In this document: positions 27,300 through 35,850 of the stretch, piece after piece
How the letters are laid out: each line of letters begins with the position of its first letter
Numbering within the stretch: position 1 is the stretch's first letter
Assembly (NCBI RefSeq): GCF_009928685.1
Contig: NZ_WWEO01000043.1
Span: 248,001 to 312,000, forward strand
Direction of reading: 5' to 3'
Origin: Mucilaginibacter agri
GTDB taxonomy: Bacteria; Bacteroidota; Bacteroidia; Sphingobacteriales; Sphingobacteriaceae
DNA: 64,000 nt
Notes under the pieces: generated by a model
What the model was told of the DNA's origin: nothing
Seen by the model: the letters and a program-made list of their open reading frames with translations, nothing else
Databases searched by the model: none
Translations under genes and position numbers: made by a program

Positions 27300-28364
27300 T
27301 TACACCATATAGTTCCAGCCGAAAGTATCGGTGGCTTTTCCGTAGCGGATATCGTCTAAAGTTTTTAATACCTTTTGAGAGAATTCGCGGGTTGAAGGAT
27401 CACTTAAGGTGTATTCTTCGCCCTCGTGATTTAATGAACCTACTGGTGCAATAGTTGCAGCAGTACCAGCGCCGAAAGCATCTGTTAATTTACCGCTTTT
27501 TGCACCTTCAACAACCTCGGCTATAGATACGCGGCGTTCTTCAACAGGTACGCCCCATGATCTTGCCAATGCAAGAACGGTGTCGCGGGTTACGCCATCT
27601 AAAATAGTATCGCGGGTTGATGGGGTTACCAGTTTGCCGTCCAACATAAACATTACGTTTGCCGCACCCATTTCCTCAACGTATAAATGCTCTTTTGCAT
27701 CTGTCCAGATCAATTGGTCGAAACCTTCTTCGGCCGCCTTTTTAAATGGCAGCATAGAGCCACCGTAGTTACCTGCAGCTTTGGCATAACCAAAACCACC
27801 TTCGGCAGCACGGGTATAGTTTGTTTCGAATTTAACACGCAGTGGTTTGGTGAAATAAGGACCAACGGGACCGGTTAAAACCATAAATTTATAGGTTTTA
27901 GATGGTGTTACACCTAAATATGGATCCGTAGCAAACATAAACGGACGGATATATAAAGAGTGGCCTGCTTGTGCAGGAATCCAGTCGCGGTCGATATCTA
28001 CCAAAGCGGCAATGCTCTGTACAAAAAGATCTTCAGGCAGTTCGGCCATGCATAAACGCTCTGCAGATTTGTTGAAACGCGCAGCATTTTTATCCGGACG
28101 GAAGACGGAGACCTGGCCATCAGCATGTTTATAAGCTTTCATTCCTTCGAAAAATGCTTGTCCGTAGTGCAGCGCAGAAATGGCTGGGCTAAGGGCAATT
28201 TCGCCATAAGGTAAAATTTCGAAGTTCTTCCATTCGCCGTCTTCGTAATCAGCGACCAGCATGTGATCGGCAAAGGTACGGCCAAATACCAGGTTAGTAA
28301 AGTCCGTTTCTTGTAAACGGGAATGGGTGGTTTTAGTAATTTTGATGTCCAGTGTGTCTGTCAT
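27300..28364 (-). CDS. ilvE: Branched-chain amino acid aminotransferase
   Basis: 354 residues, class IV PLP fold, larger (class II BCAT) type. It interconverts Leu/Ile/Val and their 2-oxo acids. Motifs are SALHYGQAFFEGMKAYK near residue 65, LYIRPFMFATDPYLG, the PLP-lysine block GGFGYAKAAGNYGGS, and EEMGAANVMFML. The length matches BCATs of Bacteroidota and eukaryotes. It is convergent with clpS and divergent from a small membrane protein gene. Confidence 0.96.
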   Translation of the reverse strand: MTDTLDIKITKTTHSRLQETDFTNLVFGRTFADHMLVADYEDGEWKNFEILPYGEIALSPAISALHYGQAFFEGMKAYKHADGQVSVFRPDKNAARFNKSAERLCMAELPEDLFVQSIAALVDIDRDWIPAQAGHSLYIRPFMFATDPYLGVTPSKTYKFMVLTGPVGPYFTKPLRVKFETNYTRAAEGGFGYAKAAGNYGGSMLPFKKAAEEGFDQLIWTDAKEHLYVEEMGAANVMFMLDGKLVTPSTRDTILDGVTRDTVLALARSWGVPVEERRVSIAEVVEGAKSGKLTDAFGAGTAATIAPVGSLNHEGEEYTLSDPSTREFSQKVLKTLDDIRYGKATDTFGWNYMV

Positions 28365-28454
28365 GGCCCAATAGATTTGAAAAGTGGCAATTTATGAATT
28401 TTATAAGCCAAATCTGAAATTATAGCCCGAAAAGTTGGACATTAGCGGCATATT

Positions 28455-28910
28455 ATGGCAACAGCAGTACATACCTATCGGGTAGATCCGAAAAAAGCCG
28501 ACGCATTTAAACGCCAGTCGAATATCAGTTTATTGGTTCCTTATTTATTCCCAATAGGATTGGTTGTCTATCAATTGGTTAGAACCGGGTACGATTATCG
28601 TTTTATTATTCTAAGTGCGGGTGTGACTGTATTAGCTGTTGCACTATTGATTATGAGTATCATAAGATCGAACAAGCGTATCGACACGATGAAACTGGAA
28701 GTAAGCGATACCGCCGTTACGTTAACCGAATCAGGGAAACCAAAGCAGGTTTCAATTGCCAATATTACATCAATTGAAACCCACGTAAAAGGCATCGAGC
28801 TTAAAACCCAACCCAAGTCGCGAAACGCTTTTGTTGTCTACAACGAATTTGAAAAGTTCGATCAGATCAAAAAACTGATAGAAGCGAAGGTGGCTAAGAA
28901 TAAACGTTAA
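28455..28910 (+). CDS. Small membrane protein with C-terminal PH-like domain
   Basis: 151 residues. Two membrane helices (about 23-42 and 48-70) precede a soluble beta-rich C-terminal half (LEVSDTAVTLTESGKPKQVS; SIETHVKGIELKT). The layout is like YcxB/bacterial PH-domain proteins, which I regard as a structural guess. No motif gives a function. Its TAA stop overlaps the stop of the convergent tryptophan dioxygenase gene in a shared TTAA at 28907-28910, so no terminator separates the pair. Confidence 0.72.
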   Translation: MATAVHTYRVDPKKADAFKRQSNISLLVPYLFPIGLVVYQLVRTGYDYRFIILSAGVTVLAVALLIMSIIRSNKRIDTMKLEVSDTAVTLTESGKPKQVSIANITSIETHVKGIELKTQPKSRNAFVVYNEFEKFDQIKKLIEAKVAKNKR

Positions 28911-29854
28911 CTCAACGCTCCTTCAACCCATGCTTTTCCCCAATTTTCAATCTGCTCGGCAGTCCATAACTCCGGGTAAAAGATGCGTTTTTGAAAACGC
29001 GGAGGCAGGTATTTTTGCCAGTTGGTACCACCGGTAGCTTTAATTTCTTCGGGCTCGCGGTGTAGGTATTTTACAGCAGATTTATAGTGGGCCAATGGCC
29101 AGTTTACGTTAACATGGGTATCCAGTTGACGTAGCTGATCCGCCAATTGTGGAGTAGCCTGTCCGGCAGCTTCTAAATTATGATAGAGCTTATTGAAATT
29201 AACATCAGCACAGTTTTTTCCTACCTCGATAAAGGTTGCTGCATACTTTTTCTCGAACTGTTTAAGCGTCAGTGTCTTTTTACCAGTCGATAATTCGGTG
29301 GCGCCAAACTTCCAATAAATTTCTTCGAACTGCTGCTCAACGGTTGCGCCTCTTAGCTCTTCGCGTTTATCTTTAGCAACCAGGTTTACAAAATCTGTGG
29401 CATAAATCTCGATCATACGGTACTGTCCCGATTGGAAACCACTGGCAGGTAGCAGTGACATGCGGAATTTAAGGAATTGCTCCTTTTCCATCCCCTCAAC
29501 CATCACCTCGAAGGAGTTAACCAGGGCATTAAAATAGCTGTTGATGCGTTTTAATCGAGCTGTGAAGAACTCCGCGGTAAGGTTTTGTTTAGCAGCAATT
29601 TGTTTACATTCGTGCAGGGTAAGTTTAAAATATAGCTCGGTGATCTGGTGGTACATAATGAAGATCTCCTCATCAGGGAACGGCGTTTTGGGGCTTTGCA
29701 GGCTCAATAACGTATCTAGGTGGATATAGTCCCAGTAGGTAAGGAAATCAGCATATAGTAACCCATCAAGATATGAAGACATGTCTTGCCCCATGGCTTC
29801 ATACTTCTGCTGTAACAGCTCTAACCGGTCTGTAATTTCGGGTGTAAAGTGCAT
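28907..29854 (-). CDS. kynA: Tryptophan 2,3-dioxygenase family protein
   Basis: 315 residues from ATG 29854 (a TTG 6 bases upstream belongs to the promoter box). Heme enzyme that opens the indole ring of tryptophan to N-formylkynurenine. Visible are the distal-site region FIMYHQITELYFKLTLHE with the conserved His, the SGFQSGQYRMIE substrate region, WPLAHYKSAVKYL with the likely axial His, and ATGGTNWQKYLPPRF. The last stretch differs from classical TDO (which has GTGGSSG and YLR) but is common in this bacterial group. No other kynurenine-pathway gene is nearby. Confidence 0.9.
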   Translation of the reverse strand: MHFTPEITDRLELLQQKYEAMGQDMSSYLDGLLYADFLTYWDYIHLDTLLSLQSPKTPFPDEEIFIMYHQITELYFKLTLHECKQIAAKQNLTAEFFTARLKRINSYFNALVNSFEVMVEGMEKEQFLKFRMSLLPASGFQSGQYRMIEIYATDFVNLVAKDKREELRGATVEQQFEEIYWKFGATELSTGKKTLTLKQFEKKYAATFIEVGKNCADVNFNKLYHNLEAAGQATPQLADQLRQLDTHVNVNWPLAHYKSAVKYLHREPEEIKATGGTNWQKYLPPRFQKRIFYPELWTAEQIENWGKAWVEGALS

Positions 29855-29857
29855 GTA

Positions 29858-29865
29858 CAAAAATA
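29858..29865 (-). promoter_or_regulatory. TAnnTTTG box abutting the tryptophan dioxygenase start
   Basis: On the minus strand TATTTTTG ends 3 bases before the ATG. Transcription would start on or next to the start codon, giving a leaderless mRNA. Confidence 0.5.
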
Positions 29866-30010
29866 GAAAAAGAAATAAGCTATTGCAGCCAATGCTTTTT
29901 TAACCCATATTTGTATTGTACTTAAAGGCAATGGTGAGCTGCCTATTTGAACCGCCCTAAAAAGCTGATGACGCCTACTCAGATAATTTTATTTATTTGC
30001 ATGTAGGTTT

Positions 30011-31327
30011 ATGAAAAAATTTCTCAATTCCCAGCTTTCAACAATCATTTACAGTTTTCGTTGTACCGTTATTGCTTTGCCTGTGGCTATTGCTATTGGC
30101 AGTATGGTGGCGCTATTTTTATGGCTTTTAAACTGGGCCATTCATTATAGGTTTGCGCACCCATGGTTGCTTTATTTGTTACCGCTGACGGGTGTTGCCA
30201 TTCATTTCTTATACAAACTTTACGGCCGCTCTGCCGAGCGTGGAAATAACCTCATTATCGACGAAATTCATGAACCGGGCGGGGGCGTGCCCAAACGTAT
30301 GGCACCGCTTATTTTAATTACCACGGTAATTACGCACCTTTTTGGCGGTTCTGCAGGCCGCGAGGGCACCGCAGTGCAGATAGGTGGCAGCATAGCCAAC
30401 TTCTTCGTATCTCTTTTTAAATTAAACGAAGCTGATAAAAAGATGCTACTCACCGCCGGTATTGCAGCAGGTTTTGGAGCGGTGTTCGGAACGCCATTAA
30501 CCGGGGCCATTTTTGCGCTAGAAGTTATCACCATCGGCCGTATTCAATATAATGCCTTACTGCCCTGCCTTATCGCCGGTTTTGTGGGCGACGCAACAGT
30601 TGCCCTCTGGGGAATTCACCACACTGTATATCATATAGACGTGGTTAAAACCAGCGCCGAATATTATCATCGCCATCTCCCGCTCGATCTGTTGTTGCTT
30701 ATGAAGGTGATATTCGCTTCAGCTATTTTTGGGTTGGCAAGCTGGTTATTCGCTAACACCACGCATGCAGTGAAGAACTTCTCTTTAAAAATGATTAAGA
30801 TTGATTGGCTGGTGCCTGTTTGCGGAGGGATTGTGATTATTGCTCTTACATTTTTAATAGGCAAGTCCGATTACCTGAGTTTAGGTGTAGAACCAGAACA
30901 TCCCGGCGCAGTAACCATTGTATCAGCATTTCAGCAAAATGGCGCCGATTTATTTAGTTGGTTGTGGAAACTTATTTATACCGCAATAACTTTAGGTACC
31001 GGCTTTAAAGGAGGGGAGGTAACGCCTCTGTTTTACGTAGGTGCAACTTTAGGTAACACACTGGCAGATTTCTTAAACGCACCAGTAAGCCTGTTTGCTG
31101 CATTAGGATTTATCGCTGTATTTGCCGGTGCTACCAACACGCCACTGGCTTGTACTTTAATGGGTATTGAATTATTCGGCGGTGAACATGCCATGTTGTT
31201 TGCCATAGCCTGTTTTACCGCCTATTTTTTTAGCGGAGATTCAGGAATTTATAGTGCCCAACGTAAAGATGGGGAAAAAGTGATGAGCGACTACTGGCAA
31301 AGGATGTTTGAAAAATATAGGCGGTAA
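30011..31327 (+). CDS. ClC-family chloride channel/transporter
   Basis: 438 residues with about ten or more membrane helices and no CBS domains. The anion-path motifs are GGGVPKR in place of the usual GSGIP, GSAGREGTAVQIGG with the gating Glu of GREGP retained, and GTGFKGGEVTPLFYVGA. The pair of Glu in E. coli ClC (FIIEEM) reads FALEVI here, so the residue at the proton-glutamate position is Val. This fits the EriC-like subgroup often called voltage-gated chloride channel family protein. Whether it is a channel or an exchanger, and for which anion, cannot be told. Confidence 0.9.
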   Translation: MKKFLNSQLSTIIYSFRCTVIALPVAIAIGSMVALFLWLLNWAIHYRFAHPWLLYLLPLTGVAIHFLYKLYGRSAERGNNLIIDEIHEPGGGVPKRMAPLILITTVITHLFGGSAGREGTAVQIGGSIANFFVSLFKLNEADKKMLLTAGIAAGFGAVFGTPLTGAIFALEVITIGRIQYNALLPCLIAGFVGDATVALWGIHHTVYHIDVVKTSAEYYHRHLPLDLLLLMKVIFASAIFGLASWLFANTTHAVKNFSLKMIKIDWLVPVCGGIVIIALTFLIGKSDYLSLGVEPEHPGAVTIVSAFQQNGADLFSWLWKLIYTAITLGTGFKGGEVTPLFYVGATLGNTLADFLNAPVSLFAALGFIAVFAGATNTPLACTLMGIELFGGEHAMLFAIACFTAYFFSGDSGIYSAQRKDGEKVMSDYWQRMFEKYRR

Positions 31328-31399
31328 AATTTCTGCCTTTAACATTAAAATCAAACATATTTTTCTTTCAGCGTTTATATAGCTATAACATAAACCATC

Positions 31400-31876
31400 A
31401 TGACAGCATTTAATAAAATACTTATAGGCATCGACAATAGCAAGTTCTCTGAACATGCCACCAAAACAGGGTTCGATCTGGCTAAGCAGTTTGGGGCAGC
31501 AGTTGGTCTGGTGCATATTATAGAACCCGCTTTTATACAGTCGCCCGTTAACGATACTGGTTTAGGAATGCCTATGGATACTAGCGCCGACCTGGTTAGT
31601 ATGGAGGTTTTAGACGTTCAGAACAAAATCTCAGAAAATATCATTGATGCTACGATTGAAAAATATGGAGAAGGCCTTGAGGTGACCCATTTTACCGATT
31701 ACGGTTCTACTGCCGACGGTATTATCAATTGTAGTAAAGAATTTGGAGCAGATCTGATTGTTATTGGCACCCACAGCCGATCTGGCTTAGACCGCTTGCT
31801 GATGGGTAGCGTTGCTGAACACGTAGTACGCCACTCGGATGTACCGGTACTAGTTGTACCACTCCTAGAGAAGTAG
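31400..31876 (+). CDS. Universal stress protein, UspA family
   Basis: 158 residues, one Usp domain. It opens with KILIGIDNSKFSEHATKTGF and ends with the ATP-binding pattern GTHSRSGLDRLLMGSVAEHV (Gly-2x-Gly-9x-Gly-Ser), followed by SDVPVLVVP. This predicts an ATP-binding rather than a UspA-like non-binding member. It follows the ClC gene by 72 bases, possibly in one unit. Such proteins help survival under stress; the exact action is unknown. Confidence 0.94.
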   Translation: MTAFNKILIGIDNSKFSEHATKTGFDLAKQFGAAVGLVHIIEPAFIQSPVNDTGLGMPMDTSADLVSMEVLDVQNKISENIIDATIEKYGEGLEVTHFTDYGSTADGIINCSKEFGADLIVIGTHSRSGLDRLLMGSVAEHVVRHSDVPVLVVPLLEK

Positions 31877-31916
31877 TTTAGTTATTAAGTAAAACAATAA
31901 GGCTAGGCGGGAACTC

Positions 31917-31966
31917 CCTAATAACCTAATAACCTAATAACCTAATAACCTAATAACCTAATAACC
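31917..31966. repeat. 8-bp tandem repeat
   Basis: ATAACCTA is repeated five times in full from 31921, with a partial unit on each side. The array abuts the stop codon of the minus-strand serB-like gene at 31968. It is a simple-sequence tract prone to slippage, lying in the space between two convergent genes. Confidence 0.9.
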
Positions 31967-31967
31967 A

Positions 31968-33260
31968 CTAGTAAAGCAGTCTGAATTTAATAGTATGAGG
32001 GATAGCCTTAAGCTGGTCTAATACCTCGGTATCATAACCCTTGTTTACGTCGGTAATTACGTAGCCTATCTGGTTGTTGGTTACCAGAAATTCACCCACA
32101 ATGTTAATGTTGTGCTGGGCAAATACATCATTTATTTTGGCCAGGATACCCGGTACGTTTTCGTGAATGTGGATAAGCCTGTGAGCGTTACTTACGCGCG
32201 GTGGTTGCAGATCTGGGAAATTAATGCTGGTGTGCGTTTTACCTTCGTTCATAAACGCAATTACCCGTTTAGGGATAAAGTCAACATTACGAGGGTTGTA
32301 CTTGGCATCGTCGAAAATAATTACACCGTTTTCGCAGGCCGTGTCGGCCAGTTTGCGGCTGGCTACTTTACCAAAACAACCAATAACCTTTAACCTGGGC
32401 GCACTGGCCACCTCCTCGGGTGTTGGCTGCACATCTTCGGCGCAAAGGAGCACACCGGCTTCTTCCAGATATTTTTCTTCAATACTATCGCGCTGACGCA
32501 CGTTGTAGCCTTCCTTTTGCATTTGGGCAATTGCCTCTTCATCAACATTACCGGCTATCAGGCATTTGATCCTGTTTTTGGGGTATGAGATTGCACGGGG
32601 CAGGCGGTTGATATATAAAAACTCGTCGAAGCTTGGGGTAATATGGTCGGCTTTTTCGGTTACCGATTTACGTTCTATGTTTTCGGTATAAGCAAAAAAC
32701 TTTTTGATCATGCCCGATTCTTTCAGCTGAAAATCTGAATAGCCATCGCCAATACCGAATATATCACCCTGAAGATTGAGCTCTTTCAGGAGTTTTACTT
32801 TGCCCCCTTCTTGCGATAGCGGGTTGGTACGGTCATATCCAACAATGTTATCGTTATCGTCAAAAATAAAGGTGTTGGCATAGATGTTTTCTTTTTTAAT
32901 ATGATAGTCGCTCACTACCGGAATGATAAATTCTTTAAACCCGCCAGACACGATGAGCACCTCATCCTGGTGGTTTTTAAAGAAAATGCTGTTGCGTGAA
33001 AACGAGGTTGATACCTTTTTGCGCAAGTGGCGAACCAGTTGTTTCAAATGGTCGCGGGTGGCTTCGAGTAGTTTTACACGTTGCTCAAGGCTATCGGTAA
33101 ATGATAGGCGGCCTTCCATTGAGGCGTTTGTCAGATCTTCAATTTTTTTGTAGATCAGCTCACGGTCCGGGTGGTCCTTGAGCGAAATTCGAGCCAGTTC
33201 ATCGAGGGCTTCTACTTGGGTAAACGTGCTGTCGAAATCGATGATATAATACTGACTCAT
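31968..33260 (-). CDS. Phosphoserine phosphatase fused to a truncated 3-phosphoglycerate dehydrogenase with ACT domain
   Basis: 430 residues. Residues 1-215 are a HAD phosphoserine phosphatase: DFDST nucleophile motif at 8-12, SGGFKEF (motif II) and GDGYSDFQ (motif IV). From about 225 the chain follows the N-terminal part of SerA (CLIAGNVDEEAI; LKVIGCFGKVASRKLADTAC). It then jumps straight to the SerA C-terminus (FIPKRVIAFMNEG; INFPDLQPPR) and its serine-binding ACT domain (HIHENVPGILAKINDVFAQH). The NAD-binding Rossmann domain and the catalytic residues of the dehydrogenase are missing. It should therefore make serine from phosphoserine and may sense serine through the ACT part. Confidence 0.88.
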   Translation of the reverse strand: MSQYYIIDFDSTFTQVEALDELARISLKDHPDRELIYKKIEDLTNASMEGRLSFTDSLEQRVKLLEATRDHLKQLVRHLRKKVSTSFSRNSIFFKNHQDEVLIVSGGFKEFIIPVVSDYHIKKENIYANTFIFDDNDNIVGYDRTNPLSQEGGKVKLLKELNLQGDIFGIGDGYSDFQLKESGMIKKFFAYTENIERKSVTEKADHITPSFDEFLYINRLPRAISYPKNRIKCLIAGNVDEEAIAQMQKEGYNVRQRDSIEEKYLEEAGVLLCAEDVQPTPEEVASAPRLKVIGCFGKVASRKLADTACENGVIIFDDAKYNPRNVDFIPKRVIAFMNEGKTHTSINFPDLQPPRVSNAHRLIHIHENVPGILAKINDVFAQHNINIVGEFLVTNNQIGYVITDVNKGYDTEVLDQLKAIPHTIKFRLLY

Positions 33261-33563
33261 AATACCTGGTAAATTTTATTGCGCAAAAATGCAAAATTTA
33301 ACTTGAGCAAAAAGATTAAAATGAAATTAGGAGGGGGGATGATCTTGTACTTAATGCGATTTACCAGAGGTGGTGCAGTGGTGCAAAATTCCACACGCAC
33401 CACTGTGTTCCTACTTAAAAGTCATTTTCATTTATTTGTTATCAATTATCCAGAATAAGCACAAGCGGGACGCTTGCGGTAGCGAAGGTAATCGGGAGGG
33501 TAGCAGAGTGTTTTAAATCGTGTCATTGCTTCGTACCTCGCAATGACATGGTGAAGGGCAAAG
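33261..33563. other. 303-base intergenic region with a shortened GTCATT repeat
   Basis: It lies between the SerB-like gene start and the stop of an epimerase gene. It holds the short hairpin repeat at 33521-33548 and nothing else recognisable. No promoter box for the SerB-like gene is clear. Confidence 0.5.
33521..33548. repeat. Short GTCATTGC hairpin repeat (deleted copy)
   Basis: TGTCATTGC-TTCGTACCTC-GCAATGACA. The right side equals the right arm of the full element at 54867-54950. The left arm has lost its GAGGTACGAAG part, so this looks like an internally deleted derivative. Confidence 0.7.
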
Positions 33564-34532
33564 CTAACCTTTCAAGGCGCCTACTACTTCATCAATCGTC
33601 TTGCTCAAAGGCTTAAACTCAATGCCGATAGCTTGTTTAATCTTACTGTTATCGTAATTAAGCACCTGGCTACCCGATTGCGCGGATATTTTATCTAAAG
33701 AGGGGTCTTTGCCTGTTAATTTGCCAACAAGGGCAGCGCCACGCCAGGCTAGTTCCAGCAGCCAGGGTTTGGCTTCGCGGGATGGAGGTTTTATGCCGAA
33801 GCGGGTAGCAATGGTGGTAAAAAGATCTTTATAATACCAGTTTTCAGAATTGAGGATATAGCGTTCGGCGGTAATGTTGGTATTCATCAGGGCAATCATG
33901 CAACGCGCTACATCGGCTACGTCAACAAAGCCCATAGCGCCGCCGCTATAAAAACTGATGCCTTTGCGTATGGTCTCAAAAATTTGTCCGCTGCCATCGG
34001 TGCCTGCGCTGGCGCCGATAATTACAGATGGGTTAACCACTACGGCATCCAGACCTTCGGCAATGCCGCGCCACACTTCCATCTCGCTTTCCAGTTTCGA
34101 TATCGCGTAGATGTTGTTAACGGGAGTTTCTTCAATAAAATGCTTCTCGGTAATCAGTTCGCCGGTTTTGGCTGTGCCTACGGCGGCAATAGAACTTACG
34201 TGTACCAAACGGGCACCGGCATCAATACAAGCGTTAACCACATTGGCTGTTCCGTTAACGTTGGTACTTATCATGGGGTCTTTATCGGCCTGCTTAAAAG
34301 ATACCCATGCAGCGCAATGATATACTTGCGTAACCCCTTCCATGGCGTTTTCAAGTGCAAAAATATCGCATATATCAGCCTCAACCCAGGTTATGAGATG
34401 GCTATAGGGAAGTAGTGTTTGGGGGGTAGCAGAATTGCTACGCCGGGTACAACGTACGGCTAATCCTTGTTCGGCAAGCTGTTTAACCAGCTCAGCACCC
34501 AAAAAACCTGTTGCACCGGTTACCAGTATCAT
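33564..34532 (-). CDS. NAD(P)-dependent epimerase/dehydratase-like protein
   Basis: 322 residues, extended short-chain dehydrogenase fold. The cofactor motif GATGFLGAELVKQL is near residue 6 and the catalytic YAISK near residue 145, with a conserved Ser a little upstream (VSSIAAVG). The pattern VYHCAAWVSF and VNVNGT-like region place it with dihydroflavonol reductase/3-beta-hydroxysteroid dehydrogenase-like NAD epimerases. Substrate unknown. It is divergent from the arginase-fold gene with 74 bases between starts. Confidence 0.9.
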   Translation of the reverse strand: MILVTGATGFLGAELVKQLAEQGLAVRCTRRSNSATPQTLLPYSHLITWVEADICDIFALENAMEGVTQVYHCAAWVSFKQADKDPMISTNVNGTANVVNACIDAGARLVHVSSIAAVGTAKTGELITEKHFIEETPVNNIYAISKLESEMEVWRGIAEGLDAVVVNPSVIIGASAGTDGSGQIFETIRKGISFYSGGAMGFVDVADVARCMIALMNTNITAERYILNSENWYYKDLFTTIATRFGIKPPSREAKPWLLELAWRGAALVGKLTGKDPSLDKISAQSGSQVLNYDNSKIKQAIGIEFKPLSKTIDEVVGALKG

Positions 34533-34606
34533 GCTTGTAATTTTATTATAAAACAGTGCAAATTAATCGAATTAAATTGATATTTGAGCTTTTGTAAAGC
34601 ATCCCT

Positions 34607-35791
34607 ATGTCATTAACAGATTTTCTGTCGCCCGTTGATCTAAGCAATATTACACCTAAAGACGGTTTTAATACCAGTCAGTTGGGTCGCAAGATTGACG
34701 TGTTTACCGACCAGTTTCCTGATCTGGAAGAACAGCAGTATGATATGGTTATCATCGGCGTAATGGAAGACCGCTATGCCATTAACAACGAGGGCTGTTC
34801 TACAGCACCCAATTACGTGCGCGAACGCCTGTACCAACTACACGAAGGTAGTTTTGCCGTTAAGATAGCCGATTTGGGCAACATACGTCGCGGTGCTACT
34901 GTTGTTGATACGTACGTGGCGCTTAAAACAGTGGTTAATGAGCTCATCCGCGCTAATATCCTGCCGATCATTATCGGCGGGGGCCAAGATCTTACCTACG
35001 CCCAGTTTATGGCATACGAAGACCTGGAGCAGCGGGTTGACCTGGTAGTGATAGACCAGGCGTTTGACTTAGACGATGATTTTGAGCGCGGCGATATTGA
35101 AACTACATCGGCTTCGTTTCTAAGTAAAATATTCCTGCACGAACCTAATTACCTGTTTAACTTCAGCAACCTGGGTTATCAAACTTATTTTACCAGTCAG
35201 GAAAGTTTGCGTGTGATGGATAAGCTGCTGTTTGATGTACACCGTTTGGGCGAACTGAGCGGGCAGATTAAGGTTGCTGAACCGGTAATCCGCAATGCAA
35301 GCATGATCAGCTTTGATATCGGCGCTATTCGCGGTGCCGATGCTATGGGTAACGCTAATGCATCGCCCAATGGTTTTTATGGCGAAGAGGCTTGCCAGAT
35401 TTGCCGTTACGCAGGTTTTAATGATAAACTAACCTCAATTGGTTTTTACGAGTTTAACCCGGCTTATGATGTAAACGGACAAACCGCTATGCTGATAGCG
35501 CAAATGATATGGTATTTTGTAGAAGGCTTTTATAACCGCAAGGCCGATTTTCCGCTCAATCCAAAATCGCAATACCTTATTTATAAAACCACCCTCACGC
35601 ACGACGATCACGAACTGGTGTTTGTAAAAAGCAAAAAGTCCGACCGCTGGTGGATGCAGGTACCTTACCCGGCCAGCGGCTCGCTTAACGAGCGTTTTCA
35701 TTTAGTGCCCTGCCGTTACGAAGATTACCAGCTGGCAGTATCCGGCGAAATGCCCGACCTGTGGTGGCGTACTTACCAGAAATTAAACTAA
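34607..35791 (+). CDS. Arginase/formimidoylglutamase-fold protein with degenerate metal site
   Basis: 394 residues. The fold is that of the ureohydrolases (IIGVMEDRYAINNEGCSTAP at 48-67; IIIGGGQDLTYAQF; MISFDIGAIRGADA). The di-manganese ligands are mostly lost. The usual GGGHD is GGGQD, DAHxD is DQAFD, and the SxDxDxxDP motif reads SFDIGAIRG. A C-terminal part of about 90 residues (HDDHELVFVKSKKSDRWWMQ) extends beyond the enzyme core. It is therefore doubtful that it hydrolyses a guanidino or formimino group; a structural or binding role is possible. It stands alone, divergent from an epimerase gene. Confidence 0.85.
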   Translation: MSLTDFLSPVDLSNITPKDGFNTSQLGRKIDVFTDQFPDLEEQQYDMVIIGVMEDRYAINNEGCSTAPNYVRERLYQLHEGSFAVKIADLGNIRRGATVVDTYVALKTVVNELIRANILPIIIGGGQDLTYAQFMAYEDLEQRVDLVVIDQAFDLDDDFERGDIETTSASFLSKIFLHEPNYLFNFSNLGYQTYFTSQESLRVMDKLLFDVHRLGELSGQIKVAEPVIRNASMISFDIGAIRGADAMGNANASPNGFYGEEACQICRYAGFNDKLTSIGFYEFNPAYDVNGQTAMLIAQMIWYFVEGFYNRKADFPLNPKSQYLIYKTTLTHDDHELVFVKSKKSDRWWMQVPYPASGSLNERFHLVPCRYEDYQLAVSGEMPDLWWRTYQKLN

Positions 35792-35850
35792 GAACTGTAT
35801 ATATCTATTCGAGGCCTTTTTACGTTTAACTCCCTGATATTATTTAATTA

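Noticed and set aside
31917-31966. CRISPR array
   Set aside because: Units are 8 bases without spacers; this is a simple tandem repeat.
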